64,000 nt of DNA from Cepaea nemoralis (lineage: Eukaryota > Mollusca > Gastropoda > Stylommatophora > Helicidae), in NCBI GenBank assembly GCA_014155875.1, contig JACEFZ010011113.1, forward strand, positions 124,001-188,000. The letters run 5' to 3'. The notes below the pieces were generated by a model. It saw only the letters and a list, made by a program, of their open reading frames with translations. It searched no databases and was not told where the DNA came from. This document shows positions 10,679-21,366 of the stretch, in pieces (position 1 is the stretch's first letter; every line of letters starts with the position of its first letter). The position numbers and the translations under genes were made by a program.

Positions 10679-11240
10679 TATAGAGCCCATTGCCTTTGGT
10701 AAAATCTTTCCAGGGGAAATAAGCCTTATACAAATGTGTGTCAGAGAGGGACACAACTTTTAACTTATTTATATGCGTATCTGGAAAGAGGGAATAAAAA
10801 AAAAGTATTTTCCATGCATGAATTATACGGCTTATGTGTGGTCTTTCTTTATTTTTGTTTTACTTCTGTCTATACCCCTTCAATTGCTGTGATGGTTGGT
10901 TGGCATTGAAGATCTGTATGATTTCATTTACTATTGTTCTTTTTACTATTAAACAATACTCTCCTGAGTCTCTTTTCCCCTTTACGTATAAAGTAATTAT
11001 TTATACACAATGTTAACATTGAGGTCACAACAAACATATTCAGTTTAAATTGCAGGTATTTATTTGTGTCATAATTTTTTACTTATCATTGCATTAATTT
11101 TTATATTTTCTTTGCCTACATTAATTTTTATGATTCCTTATTTACAATGTCATTGTCATGCTTTGCCTGCATATTTTTTTTCATTTGACATCTATTATTT
11201 GTTTGATTTTTTTTCCTGTTTTTTTCCCCTCTCTATTGCT
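10679..11240. other. Intronic AT-rich, no feature seen
   Basis: T-rich sequence. Open frames are low-complexity hydrophobic translations of poly-pyrimidine DNA. Confidence 0.4.
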
Positions 11241-11244
11241 CATT

Positions 11245-12330
11245 CTGCTTCAGTCTTCTTGTTCATATTGCTCATTTTGCCATATCCTTTTGTTTTGTTT
11301 TTTTGTTGCTCATTTTGTCATTTATTTATGTTGCTCATTTTGTCATCTCATTTTATCATTTCTTTATGTTGCTCATTTTGTCTAAAGACTTTCAAGTACC
11401 TAGGAAGTATAATTTCATCAAATGCCAAACAAGAAGACGAGATCGAAAATGTATGCAATTAGGCAGACCAACTCATTGGACAAATGGCACCAGTACTAAA
11501 GAACAAATATGTATTAATAACTACTAAGAAAGCACTTCACAACACAATCTTCCTAACAACTCTATGCTACCAATGCCAAACCTGGACAATAACAGAAAAA
11601 GAGGAAAGAAAAATCACAACAACAGAAATGAGATTCATGAGAAGAATACTCAATGTATCAAAAAGAGATAAGATCAGAAATGAAGAAATCAGGACTAAAG
11701 TGAGAGTTATAGCTGCGCTAGATTTTATTAGAAGGCAGCAAGTCAAATGGTTTGGCCATGCAAGTAGATTACCAACTAACAGTATACCACAACAAGCAAT
11801 GATGTACAGACCAGAGGGAAGCAGAGGAAGAGACCGACCACGTAAACGATGGACGCAGGGAATAACAGAGTCCATGGTAATGGAACGCTGTTTATACTTC
11901 ACCTCGACACCGCAAGGTACAAGAGGAATATGATGAGATGAGATGAGAGCTCATTTCGTCATTTCTTTATGTTGCTCACTTTGTCATTTTTTTATATTAC
12001 TCGTTTGTCATTTCTTTATGATGCTCATTTTGTCATTTCTTTATGTTTCTCATTTTGCCGTGTCCTTTTGTTTTACTATATTTCTCATTTTACTATATCT
12101 ATATGTGTCTCATTTTGTCATATCTTTATGTTTCTCAATTTGTCATATCTTTATGTTTCTCATTTTGTCATACCTTAATGTTTCTCATTTTATCATATCT
12201 ATATGTTTCTTAATTTGTCATATCTTTATGTTTCCCATTTTGTCATATCTTTATTTTGCTAATTTCACCATGTTTTTGTTTTCTGTGTTGCTCATTTTGT
12301 CACATCTTCTTGTTTTACAACCTAACTTTG
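11245..12330. repeat. Minisatellite, 22-28-bp unit, split by a LINE tail
   Basis: Imperfect copies of GCTCATTTTGTCATTTCTTTATGTT lie at 11245-11382 and resume at 11949-12330, where a CATATCTTTATGTTTCTCAT variant dominates. The LINE tail at 11383-11948 sits between two unit copies. Confidence 0.85.
11383..11948 (+). pseudogene. 5'-truncated RTE LINE, C-terminal part
   Basis: It encodes KTFKYLGSIISSNAKQEDE, then after a stop LIGQMAPVLKNKYVLITTKK through PRKRWTQGI, matching the C-terminal third of the RTE at 14727-19034. It ends in (GATGA)n. The insertion is bounded by GCTCATTTTGTC (11371-11382) and GCTCATTTCGTC (11949-11960). An in-frame stop after ENVCN and a missing C-terminal segment show it is dead. 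Confidence 0.85.
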
Positions 12331-12439
12331 TTAAAATATTTCTTTGCCATCAACAAAATATAACATTCTTAAGAAATTTTTTCTTCTACTAGCGGTAAAT
12401 GATTTGAGGAATACGCAAGTTACATTTTTGTCAAGGACT

Positions 12440-12650
12440 ATCTTAGTTACATATCCTTTACAGGACATGGCAGTCAACTCCGGCATTTGTTGGCAGTTTG
12501 TAAATCCTGAGCAAGTTTACGTTCTGTAGCCTGAACGTATGGAAATCAACATAAAGCGATGTGCTTCAAAATTGCCCTGCAACTGTGTTTCGAACGCGGA
12601 ATGCGGGATTAACGAATTGCATTCATAACCCCTGGAGCTACAGAAGCCAT
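12440..12650 (-). mobile_element. SINE D copy
   Basis: The 3' hallmark (complement of CATATCCTTTACAGGACATG) is at the left. The B-box-like GTTCGAAACAC is read near 12590 on the minus strand and the A-box-like head follows at 12620-12650. Confidence 0.65.
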
Positions 12651-12765
12651 GGCTCTGTGTGACGCCGCTTTTGATGGGCCTCACTGCGGAAAGAAGACCA
12701 AGTCATATATGATAGAAATCAGTGTAATGAAGTCAGTCCTCTTGTGTTTCATTTTCTACCAATTC
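12650..12765 (+). mobile_element. SINE I 3' part
   Basis: CTGCGGAAAGAAGACCAAG followed by a TGTAATGAAGTC end matches the 3' portion of SINE I at 20560, 38395, 47365 and 52715. Confidence 0.45.
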
Positions 12766-12829
12766 TAAATGTCATATTTTGAGTAATTCCTCCCTTCTTA
12801 CAGTGAATTCAAATTATCATGTGTCTAGT

Positions 12830-13171
12830 GGGACGCAGAGGTGTTTCCAAGGCACCAGGGCCGGGTTATATACTGGCCAAGACCTATTGACGCGTCCTCG
12901 TCGAGCGTCCTGGGCAACAGGTCCCTTCGGGGTCCTGGCTGAAGTCAATAGGATCGCTGATTCCTCCGAAGTCGGAGAGTGTCTGCCTGTACGGCGAGGA
13001 ACCACCAGTCTGCACACCAATAAGCCAGACATGGGACAACGGATACTCACGCAAACCTCAGGTCCTGTATGACATCACACTGATGTTGGACAACAGGATG
13101 TCTTCATCCGACATACAGGACTTCGCGTTGGAGCTCAAGCCAACGAACACAAGCAAGCAAGCAAGCATCAA
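12830..13171 (+). mobile_element. GC-rich 342-bp insertion with AAGC tail
   Basis: An exact 9-bp repeat GTGTCTAGT flanks it (12821-12829 and 13172-13180). It ends in four AAGC units. Its base composition is clearly more GC-rich than the surrounding AT minisatellite. No protein motif is seen; open frames on both strands are short. It looks like a retrotransposed, SINE-like or truncated LINE sequence, but no relative was found elsewhere in the window. Confidence 0.6.
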
Positions 13172-13179
13172 GTGTCTAG

Positions 13180-13450
13180 TAAACTCTCTCATAAATTCTC
13201 CAATTTTACAGTGAATAGTGTCCTATTGCTAGTAAGCTCTGTTTGTATAATGAATGTCTTTTTTCCTTAAAAACTCTCCTATTCTTTAGTAAATTCTAAA
13301 TTTCTTATTTCTAGTGAACTCTCCCATTCTTAATTAAATTCTAAATGTCTTATTTCTAGTAAACTCTCCCATTCTTAATTAACTTCTAAATGTCTTATTT
13401 CTAGTAAACTCTCCCATTCTTAATTAAATTCTAAATGTCTGTTAAGTTCT
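13180..13450. repeat. Minisatellite, about 45-bp unit
   Basis: About five copies of AAACTCTCCCATTCTTAATT plus AAATTCTAAATGTCTTATTTCTAGT are seen. The GC-rich insertion to its left lies within the same array. Confidence 0.85.
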
Positions 13451-13559
13451 GCCGTTCTTATAGTGAATTCAAGCAATTTTATTTTCATTCATCCTATTAG
13501 TTGTTGAAGTAATTTCTAGAGCCTTTTTTATGGTAATCCTACATTTTCTTACATAGAAT

Positions 13560-14115
13560 TATATCTTTTCCCCTAATCCAACCAGTTGTGATAGTGAATT
13601 CTGATGTGTCTAATTTCTACTAATCCAACCAGTTGTAGTAAATTCTAGTGTCTAATTTCCACTAATCCAACCAGTTGTGGTAGTAAATTTTGGTGTCTAA
13701 TTTCCACTAATCCAACCAGTTGGGGTATATATTTTTTTTGCTTGCTCGCTTTTAACTTAAGCATAGTCCATACAAACTACTTCCAGTAGTGCTGGACTGA
13801 ATTTTGCAGTAGGTTAGCTTTTACCTATTAACAGTGTCCCTCACCATCAGGCAAACCCACTCCAACTTCAGAGGTACTTCTAATTTACGTCCCCAAGTCA
13901 AGGACGATAAGTCAACATTTTAGTTCAAGTGTCCGGTGTAGGAGTTGAACCCCATACCTCGGCATCAGCAAACTAGATGTTTAAGAACACGTGCTCTTAT
14001 CCATTTAGCCATACTGACCTACGATTTGTTGTGATAGTAAATTCCAGTATCTTATTTCCACTAATCCAACCAGTTGTGGTAGTAAATTCTGGTATCTTAT
14101 TTCCACTAATCCAAC
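13560..14115. repeat. Minisatellite, about 45-bp unit, split by SINE B
   Basis: Units containing CCACTAATCCAACCAGTTGT and GGTAGTAAATTCTGGTGTC lie at 13570-13730 and resume at 14030-14115 after a SINE B copy. Confidence 0.8.
13735..14030 (-). mobile_element. SINE B, near full-length
   Basis: The tRNA-like head is on the minus strand at the right end (GGTCAGTATGGCTAAATGG; B-box-like GGTTCAACTCC). The 3' end has GCGAGCAAGC then A-rich tail. It splits a minisatellite. Confidence 0.8.
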
Positions 14116-14425
14116 CAAAGCAAATTTTATTGTAGATTGTAATCTGGGTCTCTTTTCTACCTTGATTAATTCTGTTATTTCTTTTTCCCCTTATTTCCCC
14201 ACCTGTTATGTTTTATATTTTATTGTAATTAAGAGCAGTGATTGTTCTCACAGTCTCTATTGATGAACGTGCTATAATGAGATCGCAGCATAACTAGTTA
14301 AATGATGTGAATGGTTAAATTACTGAATTGATAAGGATATCTGATATCATTTGTTCATTAATGGTTACATTTATAGTTTGTTGTGTCGGCGATCTAACTG
14401 TGATAAAGTAGTGACCAAACCAGTT
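14116..14425. other. Intronic, no feature seen
   Basis: No coding or repeat signal was recognised. Confidence 0.4.
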
Positions 14426-14557
14426 ATTTCTCTTTATGTTTAAATTAGCGATAAGATTGTAATGATATTGGTAATTTATCCAGTTAAAATCTCATGTTAA
14501 CATTAGCGATAAGATTGTAATGATATAGGTAATTTATCCGGTTAAAATCTCATGATC

Positions 14558-14705
14558 GGCCCTGGGAAGGTTAACCCGGTCAACAAATGCCAGCAGAAGT
14601 CGGATGTGTCGGCCTAACGGCGCAAGAACACAGCTCTGCTGTAAACAGGCACAACGCAGTCACATCCGGAAAAAAAAATCCGGATGAACGCAGAAGAAGA
14701 AGAAG
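14558..14705 (+). mobile_element. SINE A (short I-LINE-tail element)
   Basis: A 148-bp element starting at CCTGGGAAGGTTAACCCGG and ending in CGCAGAAGAAGAAG. It is flanked by exact 13-bp duplications AAATCTCATGATC (14545-14557, 14706-14718). Its whole length matches the 3' end of the I-type LINE at 21367. It carries a CATCCGGA/TCCGGATG hairpin around an A-run. Confidence 0.9.
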
Positions 14706-14779
14706 AAATCTCATGATCACATTAGCGAGGTCATGGGCTAACGGGGCTATGGCTCGCCATAGGGGATGGACTCCCTGTG

Positions 14780-14934
14780 GTCAGATTAGTGTCCTAAACC
14801 TGCGACTGGCCTAGTAAGCCGGCAGGGGATCTTCATACTGCTCGTAAAAAAACTAAGAAGTATAAACGGACTGACCCAAACGGCTATCGACCCGGCAATG
14901 TTAATGGACTACGAGATAGATCAGCGATTCTTCT
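14780..14934 (+). pseudogene. RTE ORF, N-terminal segment before the nested insertion
   Basis: In the frame that resumes after the insertion, this stretch reads PAGDLHTARKKTKKYKRTDP and then GYRPGNVNGLRDRSAI. A TAA precedes it near 14802. It joins QKIGTMNV after the insertion through the duplicated target site, so the insertion landed inside the N-terminal coding region. Confidence 0.6.
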
Positions 14935-15838
14935 TCTTCTTCGTTCATCCGGAGTTTTTTTTCGGATGTGATTGCGTTGTGTCTGTTTACAGCAGAGCTG
15001 CGTTTTTGCGCCGTTAGGCCGACACATCCGACTTCTGCGGGCATTTGTTGACCGGGTTAACCTTCCCGGGGGTTTCTTAGGACGTTTGTCTCTCACTGTT
15101 GTGGTGTTATCCCCCATCCCAGCTGGTCCATATAGAACAGCCAAAGATCCTGGTTAGCCCTCAAGGGAAGGCAGGGGCAGACCATGGGCATTCCCCGCCA
15201 TCCAAGGAGGCTTCCATACTTGCAGAGCCGATACATAGCGCTCTGGTACTGGGCTCACCCAAGGAATCGTCACGTCCTGCACATGGCTGCTTAGCCTCAC
15301 TTCCGTATATTGGGCCTTCCGTTCACCATAGGCTGTTCTTCCGGAAACCAGAAGTATGCAGTCTGCAGATGACATCCACACAGTGAGCTTTCGATTCGGA
15401 CTTTACATGTGATGGATTTGCTATCCAAGCAATATTCCATTTCGTGCCACTAGGACACTTTTCCACCTTTTATGAAGCCCACACAGTGGGCTTTAGATTC
15501 AGACTTTCCACGTAATGGATTTGCTATCCAAGCAATATTCCATTTCATGCCACTAGGACACTTTTCCACCTTTTATGAAGCCCACACAATGGGCTTTTGA
15601 TTCGGACTTTCCACGTAATGGATTTGCTATCCTAGCAATATTCCATTTCGTGCCACTAGGACACTTTTCCACCTTTTTTGAAGCCCACACAATGGGCTTT
15701 TGATTCGGACTTTCCACGTAATGGATTTGATATCCAAGCAATATTCCATTTCGTGCCACTAGGACACTTTTCCACCTTTTATGAAGCCCACACAGCGAGC
15801 TTTCGATTTGGACTTTCCACATAATGGATTTGCTATCC
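14931..15838 (-). mobile_element. 908-bp non-autonomous derivative of the I-type LINE 3' UTR
   Basis: A perfect 13-bp duplication AGATCAGCGATTC (14918-14930 and 15839-15851) bounds it. Read on the minus strand it starts within about four 103-bp tandem units (GCTATCC marks at 15421, 15524, 15627, 15730, 15833). It runs through unique 3'-UTR sequence and ends in CGGATGAACGAAGAAGAAG. It matches 21367-22080 of the intact LINE, has no RT and is probably 5'-truncated or non-autonomous. Confidence 0.88.
15417..15838. repeat. 103-bp tandem repeat from the LINE 3' UTR
   Basis: About four units are spaced exactly 103 bp and contain AATATTCCATTTCGTGCCAC. The intact LINE has only about two and a half units at 21830-22090. 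Confidence 0.85.
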
Positions 15839-18800
15839 AGATCAGCGATTCAAAAAATAGGCACAATGAACGTTTGTGGTTTCAATAGTAAAGAAGAAGA
15901 GCTTATAGAAACAATGGAGGAGAGGAATATTGGACTGATGGGAATAGCGGACACCAGAACAAAGGGAAAGGATGCAAGGAGCTCCACCGCAGCTACACGT
16001 TTGTTTACTCTGGAGTAGAACAGCAAGAAAGGGCAAGACACGGTGTGGGAATAGTCATTGAACCACGGCTTGCAAGAGGAATACTAGAAATAAAATATAT
16101 ATCAGAAAGAATCATAACAGTGAGAATAAAAGAACAAACAATCACAACATATGTACAGATATACGCACCATGTAATGCAAACAATAATGAGCAAGAATGC
16201 GAGGACTTCTACGAAGACATACATGACGTGCTAAATAAAATAGATAAGCAGGACAACATCATAGTTATGGGAGACTTTAATGCAAGACTAGGACATAACA
16301 GAGTGGGCATAGAAAAACACCTGGGAGCATTTGGAGATCAGCAAAATGAAAGGAATGATAACGGAAGTAGACTGATAGAACTTTGCAGCCAACACGACCT
16401 CTATATAACAAACACATTCTATAAACATAAAGATTCGCAAGGATACACCTGGTATAAATGGAACAATCTAGATACTAAAAGCCAAATTGATTTTATATTA
16501 ACAAGAAATAACAGAAAGAGAAATATATTAGATGCAAGAGCAGTGCCCAATTTCAGTATAAACACAGATCATAAAGCAGTCGTTGCCACAATAAGAACAA
16601 TCAGAAGAAGAAAACAAAGAGCAGGAAAATACATGCCATGCGAATCAGTAAACTTAAAAAACCTTAAAGACGAGGCAGTAAGGGAAAACTATGAGAAAGA
16701 ACTAACTGAACTCTTTGAAAAATTACCTACGGAAAGAAAAACAGTGGAAGAAGAATGGGAGATGTTCAAATCAAGCATTTTAAATACTGCAAAAATAACA
16801 TGCGGAACCACGAAAAAACGCAAAACACGGATAGAGAAAATAACAAGTTGGTGGAATGCAGAAGTAAAGAAAGCGGTAAAAGAAAAAAAGGAAAAATATA
16901 AAAAGTGGTTGAAGAGCAAACAGGAATGTGATTATAGAGAATACAGAATAGCGAGAAGACATGTGAGTAGAATAGTAAAGAGGGAAAAACAAAAAGACTG
17001 GGAAGAGTATGGAGAAACCCTAAATAAAAACTACAAGGAGGCAACCAGAAACTTCTACAAAAAGATAAGTGCAATGCGAACCAGAGGAGAACCCTTTGAC
17101 CCAACTGAAATAATTAACAGCGAAAATGGAGAACCAATAAGTGAACAAAAACAGATCCTAATAAGATGGAAGCAGTACTTCGAACAACTTCTCAACATCC
17201 CATCAGATGTCACAGGAATTCAAGAGACCTACACAGAGTATGGAGAAACCCTAAATAAAAACTACAAGGAGGCAACCAGAAACTTCTACAAAAAGATAAG
17301 TGCAATGCGAACCAGAGGAGAACCCTTTGACCCAACTGAAATAATTAACAGCGAAAATGGAGAACCAATAAGTGAACAAAAACAGATCCTAATAAGATGG
17401 AAGCAGTACTTCGAACAACTTCTCAACATCCCATCAGATGTCACAGGAATTCAAGAGACCTACACAGATGTCACCGAAGAACTAGAACCAGACATACTAA
17501 AAGAAGAAATTATAGAAGCCATCAGATTAGCCCCATTGAACAAATCACCAGGACAGGATGAAATACCAAATGAACTAATTAAAGCAGCAAGAGAAGTAGG
17601 AACAGCTTGGCTACATAGACTATTCAACCATGTTTGGGTAGAACAACAGACACCACAAGACTGGGGAAACGCCATAATTATCCCAATTTGGAAAAACAAA
17701 GGCAGCAAAAGAGATTGCACACAATACAGAGGCATTTCACTGTTGAGTCATACTGGGAAAATATTTTGCAAAATTCTTGAAAAAAGATTACGAACTACTT
17801 TAGAACCCCAGCTAAGCGAAACGCAACTTGGATTTAGGAAAAACAAAGGATGCACAGACGCCATTTTTGCTCTTAGACAACTTATAGAAAAATCAATCGA
17901 ATTCAATGAAACACTCTACTTAGCCTTTGTCGACCAAGAAAAGGCATTTGATAGGGTAGATAGAAACAAGCTGTGGGAAATCCTTAAACAATATGGAGTG
18001 AGTACACATCTAACAAACCTATGTAGAAGTTTATACAACAACAGTGAATGCATAGTGAGAGCAACTGGAGGACACTCAGAACCCTTCACCATAAGATCTG
18101 GAGTACGACAAGGTTGTGTCCTGTCCCCTCTCTTGTTCATAACATATATAGATAACATATGTAAAGAAACCAGCCAAGCAGAGACAGCAAGAATACCGCA
18201 TGACGAGAACACAGAAGAAGAACCATCTGCAAATCTAACCATTAGAGAACTCCTGTTTGCGGACGACCAAGCACTAATAGCAAAATCAGAAGCTGAATTA
18301 CAAGACCACATGAATAGTCTAAACGAAATGTGTAGGGAACATAACATGAAAATTAGCACAAGCAAAACAGAGGTAATGACTATAACTAAAGAAGAACAAA
18401 CAGCAACAATTCACCTAAACAAACATCCCTTGAAACAAGTAAAGAGCTTCAAGTACCTAGGAAGTATAATATCATCAAATGGCAGATCAGAAGACGAGAT
18501 CGAAAATAGGTGCAATAAGGCAAATCAACTCATTGGACAAATGGCACCAATACTAAAGAACAAACATGTATCAATAACTACTAAGAAAGCACTTTACAAC
18601 ACAATCTTCCTACCAACTCTGTGCTACCAATGCCAAACCTGGACAATGACAGAAAAAGAGAAAAGAAAAATCACAACGGCAGAAATGAGGTTCCTGAGAA
18701 GAATACTCAACGTATCAAGAAGAGATAAGATCAGAAATGAAGAAATCAGGACTAAAGTGGGGGTTAAAGCTGCTCTAGATTTTATTAGAAAGGAGCAAGT

Positions 18801-19020
18801 CAAATGGTTTGGCCATGCAAGTAGGCTACCAGTCAACAGCATGCCACAACAAGCAATGCTGTACAGACCAGATGGAGACAGAGGAAGAGGCCGACCACGT
18901 AAACGTTGGACGGAGGGAATAACAGAATCCATGGGAATGTCGATATACGAAGCCCATAACCGGGCACTCTCACGAAGTTTATACTTCACCTCGACACCGC
19001 AAGGTACAAGAGGAACATGA
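15824..19020 (+). pseudogene. RTE LINE endonuclease-reverse transcriptase, damaged
   Basis: The protein would nick target DNA with an APE-type endonuclease and copy its own RNA by target-primed reverse transcription. Endonuclease: IGTMNVCGFN near the N-terminus, GDFNARLG at 16270 and TDHKAV at 16566. RT: YRGISLL at 17726, FVDQEKAFDRV at 17927, GVRQGCVLSPLLF at 18100 and the catalytic LFADDQAL at 18256. The C-terminal block includes HASRLP and GRGRPRKRW. The frame shifts by one base near 15965-15970, so the early residues and the long 991-codon frame (from 16045) do not connect. A 77-residue segment (YGETLNKNYKEATRNFYKK onward) occurs twice in tandem at 17005-17235 and 17236-17466. The two breaks suggest a recently dead copy. 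Confidence 0.88.
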
Positions 19021-19254
19021 TGAGATGAGATGAGACATTAGCAATAAGATTGTAATTATGGGTGTAAATTATCCAGTTAAAATCTCATGTTCATGTTAGC
19101 GATAAGATTGTAATTATCAGGGTTATTTAACCAGTTAAAATCTTGTGTTCACATTAGCGATAAGATTGTAATTATGGGGGTTATTTATCCAGTTAAAATC
19201 TCACCTCTTTGCATTGCGTTGGAGTCTGTTGTCAATGAAAAATACCTAAAAGCC

Positions 19255-19390
19255 GTTGAGGCAACATCACCAGCCAGTGTATTGGGACTCTTTGCTGGCC
19301 ATTGAAGATGAGGGTGGAGAATGTAAGGGAATGTCCTGAGAGCTGTAATGTCAGTTCTTGACTCAATTCAACTCAACTTACAAATCTAGG
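19255..19390 (+). mobile_element. LINE C 5'-truncated tail
   Basis: It encodes a decayed version of the SIATLRWLL...ECPE-type C-terminus and ends TTCTTGACTCAATTCAACTC, the LINE C tail. Other copies are at 8451, 19577, 37690 and 58420. Confidence 0.55.
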
Positions 19391-19576
19391 TCTAATGACG
19401 GAGTATGTAAGTGCCATGATGAATTACGATCTGGCTGACCCTTTTTGCTAGTTCTGAGATCAGAGAGTGAAAGGAAAGCTTGGTGACAGTCTCCATGGAG
19501 ATGGTACTTTAGGATCAGTTTATGAGGAGAATCTCTACACCACCCTCACTCCGATAGGTACAAGACCTGTTCGAGC

Positions 19577-20075
19577 TTAGATTACCTGAGTTGAGCTAAA
19601 AACCGACATCACTGCACTCTGGGCATTACCATATGCTCTCCGTACCCTTGTTCAACAACCAGCAAAGAGTCGCACTACTAATTGTTCCCACCGCTATCTA
19701 ATTGAAAGTTCTCCTGGTCTTCCCTTTCAGTTTCGAGATTCTTCCAGAACCCCTGCTGATCCCCCTGCAAAATTCATTCTTTCCACATATGGGTTTGCAA
19801 TTTGTTCTCTAACCTTCTCCACCTGGTCCCACAGGTGCACAACCATCTCTCCCCACCCCCCTGTCCATAGGTAATCTACCACCACAGGTGCATTCCCTGC
19901 CAGCCTATCAGTATGTTCATTCCCCCGCACTCCTGCATGACCAGAGCAAAAATTCCATACAATTCTCACAATCTGACCTCTGAAGCGATGTGAGCCATTC
20001 TACACGAAACATTCCTTTCTCCACCTTACTAAGCATACTCTTTGAGTCCGTAATAAATACGTGTGTTGGCAGTGG
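19577..20075 (-). pseudogene. LINE C 3' end with RNase H fragment
   Basis: On the minus strand, with two frame changes, it encodes VFITDSKSMLSKVEKGMFRV, then RIVWNFCSGHAGVRGNEHTD and RLAGNAPV. The TDSKSM and GHAGVRGNEHTDRLAG segments are the second and last motifs of a LINE RNase H domain. Downstream it ends in the CPECSDVG block and an AACTCAAC-type tail. This is the longest copy of LINE C here and shows that the shorter C tails come from an RNase H-bearing LINE. Confidence 0.7.
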
Positions 20076-20271
20076 TAAAACGACCTGAATGACAATGCAT
20101 CAGACTTAAGAGATCTTCCAGAGAATTAGCCAACCAGCCAGTAAACTAATCATACTGGTTAGTGTGCTTGTGATCAAGATTGTCATCAAGGGTCAATTCC
20201 CCAGTAATGGCAGTATTTGTGTTTCCAACCAGTATGGCCCAGGGATCAAACCCATTCTCATAAGCTGTGTT

Positions 20272-20335
20272 AAGTTAGTTGCATGTCCTTTACAGGATGT
20301 CGCAGTCAACCCAGCATTTTTGGCTGTTTGTGATC
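20272..20335 (-). mobile_element. SINE D 3'-end fragment
   Basis: CATGTCCTTTACAGGATGTC and TCAACCCAGCATTTTTGGC match the D-family 3' end. Confidence 0.55.
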
Positions 20336-20559
20336 AAATATGTACCACACAATTTTCTGGGAAGCAAAAGCAGCGAGAAAGAAATCTGGCCGTCCCGTCT
20401 CATTGTGGCAGTCTAGAAAATGTGAGGGTCCAGTATTTTACATCCCAGCGGCATTATCTGATGTACGACAACCTTAAGTTAACTGTCCTGCACTTAAAGT
20501 GGTAACGGCAAAGGTAGTTCTATGCCATCGAGGAGTTAGGCTTTCACATATTCTAGACC

Positions 20560-20775
20560 TTAGTGAAGTGGTTGTGCTGCCTTTCTTAATTCAGACGGTT
20601 CTGGGTTGGATTCTGTCCTGCATCGTTTGGTTCTCAAGTGCAGTTTTCTCTTAGACTCCTGGGGGTCGTCGCTGGAGCTGTGGAGTTTGTGCTTAGTGCA
20701 GTTTTCAGCAGGCTGCCCTGCGGAAAGAGACCAAGCCATGTGGGGTAAAACCTGGTGCAATTAAGTCGTGACATA
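20560..20775 (+). mobile_element. SINE I copy
   Basis: GACTCCTGGGGGTCGTCGCT, then GCCCTGCGGAAAGAGACC and an ACCTGGTGCAATTAAGTC end, match copies near 38395, 47365 and 52715. The tRNA-like head is clearest in the 38395 copy. The antisense open frame here is not a gene. Confidence 0.55.
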
Positions 20776-20867
20776 TGAGCTAGGTGCAAGCCCTGTTCAG
20801 GACTCGTACAACCTGAATGTCAGTGCACAGAACTCACAGGTTAAGGCTCTGTCATTGAGATTATTCA

Positions 20868-20998
20868 TCTACCAACCCAGCCACCCATCAACCAACCCAC
20901 CCATCAACCAACCAACCAACACATCAACCAACCCACCCATCAAGCAACTCACCAACCCAACCATCAACCCACCCATCAATCAACCCACCAACCAAAGC
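20868..20998. repeat. Simple repeat (CCAACCNATCAA)n
   Basis: A low-complexity run of CCAACCAACCCATCAA-type units ends about 30 bases before the SMAP exon 2 acceptor. Confidence 0.85.
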
Positions 20999-21029
20999 AA
21001 GCCGTTGTATTTCTGTTCCCTCTCCACAG

Positions 21030-21151
21030 GTGGTGTGTACATGCCACAAAGCCAGCCCATGATGCCAGGGATGCAGCAGCAGCAGCAGCCAATGATGGGG
21101 ATGCCAGGCATGCGGCAACCAGGCATGATGGTTCAACAGCCTCCAGGAATG
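21030..21151 (+). CDS. SMAP: SMAP-family ArfGAP, coding exon 2
   Basis: The exon follows a strong acceptor (TTTCTGTTCCCTCTCCACAG) and ends before GTAATG. It is phase 1 at its start and phase 0 at its end, and encodes GGVYMPQSQPMMPGMQQQQQ then PMMGMPGMRQPGMMVQQ and PPGM. Met-, Gln- and Gly-rich repeats of this kind are typical of the SMAP1/2 C-terminal third. A short CAG run (21075-21087) gives the Gln stretch. Confidence 0.75.
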
Positions 21152-21366
21152 GTAATGGTGCATGTTATATTACAGAAATAAACTTGTAGGTTTTGGCTAG
21201 AGCTTACATAAGACTTATTGTCAGGTCTTAGTCACATAAAACTGAGCTACCATAAAACCTCCTTTCTGTTTGCACGGATGTTGGTCGGTGCTCACCTAAC
21301 CCAATAACCCCATTGTGCCAACAGTTTTGGGCGGAGGAGCGCAATTGGGAGGGTACAAGTCTTATC
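21152..21366. other. Start of SMAP intron 2, no feature seen
   Basis: No feature was recognised between the exon 2 donor and the LINE target site. Confidence 0.5.

Larger units (their letters stand above)
14727..19034 (+). mobile_element. RTE-type LINE, near full-length, with nested insertion
   Basis: The 8-bp repeat ACATTAGC flanks it (14719-14726, 19035-19042). Excluding the nested element at 14931-15838 and one copy of its target duplication, it is about 3.39 kb, the usual RTE size. It carries a single endonuclease-RT ORF, and its 3' end is a (TGAGA)n tail typical of RTE-like elements. Decayed 3' fragments of the same family are at 11383, 39292, 39935 and 40505. Inactivating changes are the nested insertion, a frameshift near 15970 and a 231-bp duplication. 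Confidence 0.88.
14427..19205. repeat. 60-bp minisatellite interrupted by a SINE and a LINE
   Basis: Units containing TTAGCGATAAGATTGTAAT and ATCCAGTTAAAATCTCATG lie at 14427-14557 and at 19036-19205. Everything between is retrotransposed DNA, so about 4.5 kb was inserted into a short array. Confidence 0.8.

Noticed and set aside
11064..11462. Hydrophobic ORFs resembling membrane proteins (also 11943-12392)
   Set aside because: They translate T-rich minisatellite; Phe/Leu/Ser runs follow base composition.
12779..13072. 97-codon ORF in the GC-rich insertion
   Set aside because: It starts in the flanking minisatellite and crosses the insertion boundary. No motif; frame on the other strand is equally open.
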